Below, piece by piece: positions 14,311 through 16,023 of a DNA stretch of 16,023 bases (the stretch's first letter is position 1; the number at the start of each line of letters is the position of its first letter). The notes beneath the pieces were generated by a model. It saw only the letters and a list, made by a program, of their open reading frames with translations, searched no databases and was not told the DNA's origin. The position numbers and the translations under genes are program-made. This DNA is from Collinsella sp. (GTDB taxonomy: Bacteria; Actinomycetota; Coriobacteriia; Coriobacteriales; Coriobacteriaceae), in the NCBI GenBank assembly GCA_018376905.1, contig JAHAAK010000046.1, forward strand, positions 1-16,023, written 5' to 3'.

Positions 14311-15765
14311 ATGGCAGACATCGCATTCGAGAAGGACCTCTCCGTCGCCGAGACCGGCATCGAGGGCCTCAAGGTCGTCGACCTCGCCGTCCACGGCGAC
14401 TCGCGCGGCTGGTTCAAGGAGAACTGGCAGCGCGCCAAGATGTGCGCCCTGGGCATCCCCGACCTCAGGGTCGTCCAGAACAACGTCTCCTACAACGACA
14501 GCCGCGGCGTCACCCGCGGCATCCACGCCGAGCCCTGGGACAAGTTCATCTCCGTGGCCCGCGGCTCGGTCTTCGGCGCCTGGGTGGACCTGCGCGAGGG
14601 CAGCGAGACCTTCGGCAAGGTCTACACCTGCACCCTGGACCCGTCCAGGGCCATCTACGTCCCGCGCGGCGTGGGCAACTCCTTCCAGGCGCTCGAGGAC
14701 GGCACCGCCTACACCTACCTGGTGGACGCCCACTGGTCGCTGGAGCTCAAGAGGACCTACACGTTCGTGAACCTCGCCGACCCCGAGCTCGCCATCGAGT
14801 GGCCGATCCCGCTCGATGAGGCCACCGTCTCCGAGGCCGACCTCAACCACCCGATGCTCAGGGACGTCGTCCCAATGGCGCCCAAGAGGACGCTCGTCAC
14901 CGGCTGCAACGGCCAGCTGGGCCATGCTGTGCGCAGGCTGGCGGAGGAGCGCGGCGTCGCCAAGGACTTCGACTTCTGCGACATCGACACCTTCGATATG
15001 TCAGACCCGGACGCCTACACACAGTATGACTGGTCGCTCTACGGCACCGTGATCAACTGCGGCGCCTACACCGCCGTGGATAGGGCGGAGACCGCCGAGG
15101 GCCGCGCGACCGCCTGGAAGGCCAACGCGACCGGCCCCGCCCTCCTCGCCCGCACATGCTCTGATCACGGGATCACCCTCGTCCACGTGTCCAGCGACTA
15201 CGTCTTCGACGGCACCGCCGAGGTGCATGACGAGGACGAGCCCCTCAGCCCGCTGTCCGTCTACGGCCAGACCAAGGCCGCCGGCGACATCGCCGTGGCC
15301 GGGTGCCCGCGCCACTACATCATGCGCTCCAGCTGGGTCATCGGCGAGGGGCACAACTTCGTCAAGACCATGAGGGCACTCTCCGACCGCGTCGCCGACC
15401 CCGAGGACGGGCTCGAGCAGGTCACGGTCGTTGACGACCAGCTGGGCCGCCTGACCTTCACGCGCGACATGGCCGAGGCCATCTTCCACGTGCTGGGGAC
15501 GCACGCCCCCTACGGCACCTACGACTGCACCGGCTCCGGCACCGTCAAGTCCTGGGCCGATATCGCCCGCGCCGTCTTCGAGGCCGCCAACGGCAACGGG
15601 GACAGGGTCGTGCCGGTATCGACCGCCGACTACTACGCGAGCGCCGAGGGCCCCGTCGCCCCGCGCCCGGTCCACTCCGCGCTCGACCTGTCCAAGCTCG
15701 AGGCTGCCGGCTTCCACATGCCCGACTGGGAGGAAGAGCTGGGGGAGTACATCAAGACGTTCTAG
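14311..15765 (+). CDS. rmlCD: RmlC-RmlD fusion: dTDP-4-dehydrorhamnose 3,5-epimerase / dTDP-4-dehydrorhamnose reductase
   Basis: One 484-aa protein carries the last two steps of dTDP-L-rhamnose synthesis. Residues 1 to about 187 are the RmlC cupin: DSRGWFKENW (30-39), RGIHAEPWDK (69-78, with the expected catalytic His72), VDLREGSETFG (92-102) and YVPRGVGNSFQ (116-126). Residues 192-484 are the RmlD reductase: TGCNGQLG (197-204, NADPH site), INCGAYTAVDRAE (248-260), SSDYVFDG (294-301), and YGQTK (318-322, catalytic Tyr/Lys). The RmlC half differs from textbook RmlC (RGLHYQ, GFAHGF). The same variant and fusion are known in Bifidobacterium and Coriobacteriia. AGGAG at 14296-14300 lies 10 nt before the ATG. 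A strong terminator follows the stop. Confidence 0.93.
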   Translation: MADIAFEKDLSVAETGIEGLKVVDLAVHGDSRGWFKENWQRAKMCALGIPDLRVVQNNVSYNDSRGVTRGIHAEPWDKFISVARGSVFGAWVDLREGSETFGKVYTCTLDPSRAIYVPRGVGNSFQALEDGTAYTYLVDAHWSLELKRTYTFVNLADPELAIEWPIPLDEATVSEADLNHPMLRDVVPMAPKRTLVTGCNGQLGHAVRRLAEERGVAKDFDFCDIDTFDMSDPDAYTQYDWSLYGTVINCGAYTAVDRAETAEGRATAWKANATGPALLARTCSDHGITLVHVSSDYVFDGTAEVHDEDEPLSPLSVYGQTKAAGDIAVAGCPRHYIMRSSWVIGEGHNFVKTMRALSDRVADPEDGLEQVTVVDDQLGRLTFTRDMAEAIFHVLGTHAPYGTYDCTGSGTVKSWADIARAVFEAANGNGDRVVPVSTADYYASAEGPVAPRPVHSALDLSKLEAAGFHMPDWEEELGEYIKTF

Positions 15766-15787
15766 CCGCTATTAACTTTTCGAGAGT

Positions 15788-15817
15788 AAAAGCCGCCGTT
15801 CTTTAACGGCGGCTTTT
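15788..15817 (+). terminator. Strong intrinsic terminator after the rmlC-rmlD fusion
   Basis: AAAAGCCGCCGTT (15788-15800) and AACGGCGGCTTTT (15805-15817) form a perfect 13-bp stem with a CTTT loop. The descending arm ends in a T run followed by CTTGTT. It lies 22 nt after the stop codon and ends the rml operon. The ascending A run means it could also work on the minus strand. Confidence 0.92.
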
Positions 15818-16023
15818 CTTGTTGGTGGCTATCTGCGCAGTGGTGCCAATAGTATTTTGCGGAAGATCTACCTCTCGCTTGGCATGGAAGTAGGGTGGCC
15901 GGGCTGGTCGTCGTAGGCGTATTTGCGATCGCGTCGAAAATGTTGGTGTAAGGGTGACGCCCTAGCGCCCGTTTAACGAAGAACGGCCTTCGTCCTAGAA
16001 TCTGAAATCACCACAACAACAGG
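15818..16023. other. Intergenic tail, no gene seen
   Basis: Between the rml terminator and the right edge I find no credible coding frame, RNA gene or IS end. Apart from the candidate promoter at 15973-16001 there is only a small imperfect hairpin near 15951-15963 (AGGG/CCCT). Confidence 0.5.
15973..16001 (+). promoter_or_regulatory. Candidate promoter for a gene beyond the right edge
   Basis: TTAACG (15973-15978, 4 of 6 to the -35 consensus) and TAGAAT (15996-16001, 5 of 6 to the -10) are spaced by 17 nt. The spacer is almost filled by a small palindrome, CGAAG (15977-15981)/CTTCG (15988-15992), which could be a repressor site. No gene is seen between the terminator and this point, so a new transcription unit probably starts just outside the window. 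Confidence 0.4.

Noticed and set aside
1..16023. CRISPR array, tRNA, rRNA or riboswitch
   Set aside because: No regularly spaced direct repeats, no cloverleaf or rRNA-like stretch, and no recognised riboswitch core was seen on either strand.

Overview
The window is a surface-polysaccharide (rhamnose-containing glycan) locus, most likely from a Coriobacteriia actinobacterium (Collinsella/Olsenella-like). This rests on GC-rich housekeeping-type rml genes, a fused rmlC-rmlD gene of the kind known from Coriobacteriia and Bifidobacterium, and a DUF4869 protein typical of gut Gram-positives. The taxonomic call is inference; no rRNA or tRNA is present.

Layout. (1) 1-1411: a GC-rich IS110-family insertion sequence on the minus strand. 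Its transposase has lost the usual C-terminal end at a junction near base 98 that resembles another IS end. Its 5' non-coding flank is a candidate bridge-RNA locus. (2) 1412-1603: an AT-richer leader with nested inverted repeats around a candidate promoter. (3) 1604-10566: seven tightly spaced plus-strand genes of visibly lower GC: GT8 glycosyltransferase, GT2 rhamnosyltransferase-like, Wzx-type flippase, DPM1/GacI-like GT2, DUF2304 (GacJ-like), another GT2 and a DUF2142 membrane protein. An eighth, a 758-aa tandem GT4-GT4 protein, closes the run. (4) 10567-10675: a 19-bp stem-loop at the low-GC/high-GC boundary. (5) 10676-11575: rmlA, followed by a terminator. (6) 11671-13092: a two-gene cassette of intermediate GC, DUF4869 plus a small P-loop ATPase with a possible Toprim-like C-terminal half, lying between rmlA and rmlB. 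(7) 13168-15765: rmlB and the rmlC-rmlD fusion, separated by a very long GC hairpin and closed by a strong terminator. (8) 15818-16023: no gene seen, but a plausible promoter for the next gene beyond the window.

How it fits together. RmlA, RmlB and RmlCD make dTDP-L-rhamnose from glucose-1-phosphate. The GT2 at 2586 and the second half of the tandem GT4 are plausible users of that donor. GT8, GT2 and GT4 enzymes would build a lipid-linked chain in the cytoplasm, and the flippase would move it outward. The GT2/DUF2304/DUF2142 set looks like a three-part module that makes an undecaprenyl-phosphate sugar and adds it as a side group outside the membrane. No initiating phosphoglycosyl transferase and no convincing Wzy polymerase or chain-length regulator is seen here.

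The least explained element is the DUF4869/ATPase pair. It has no evident role in glycan synthesis and interrupts the rml genes.
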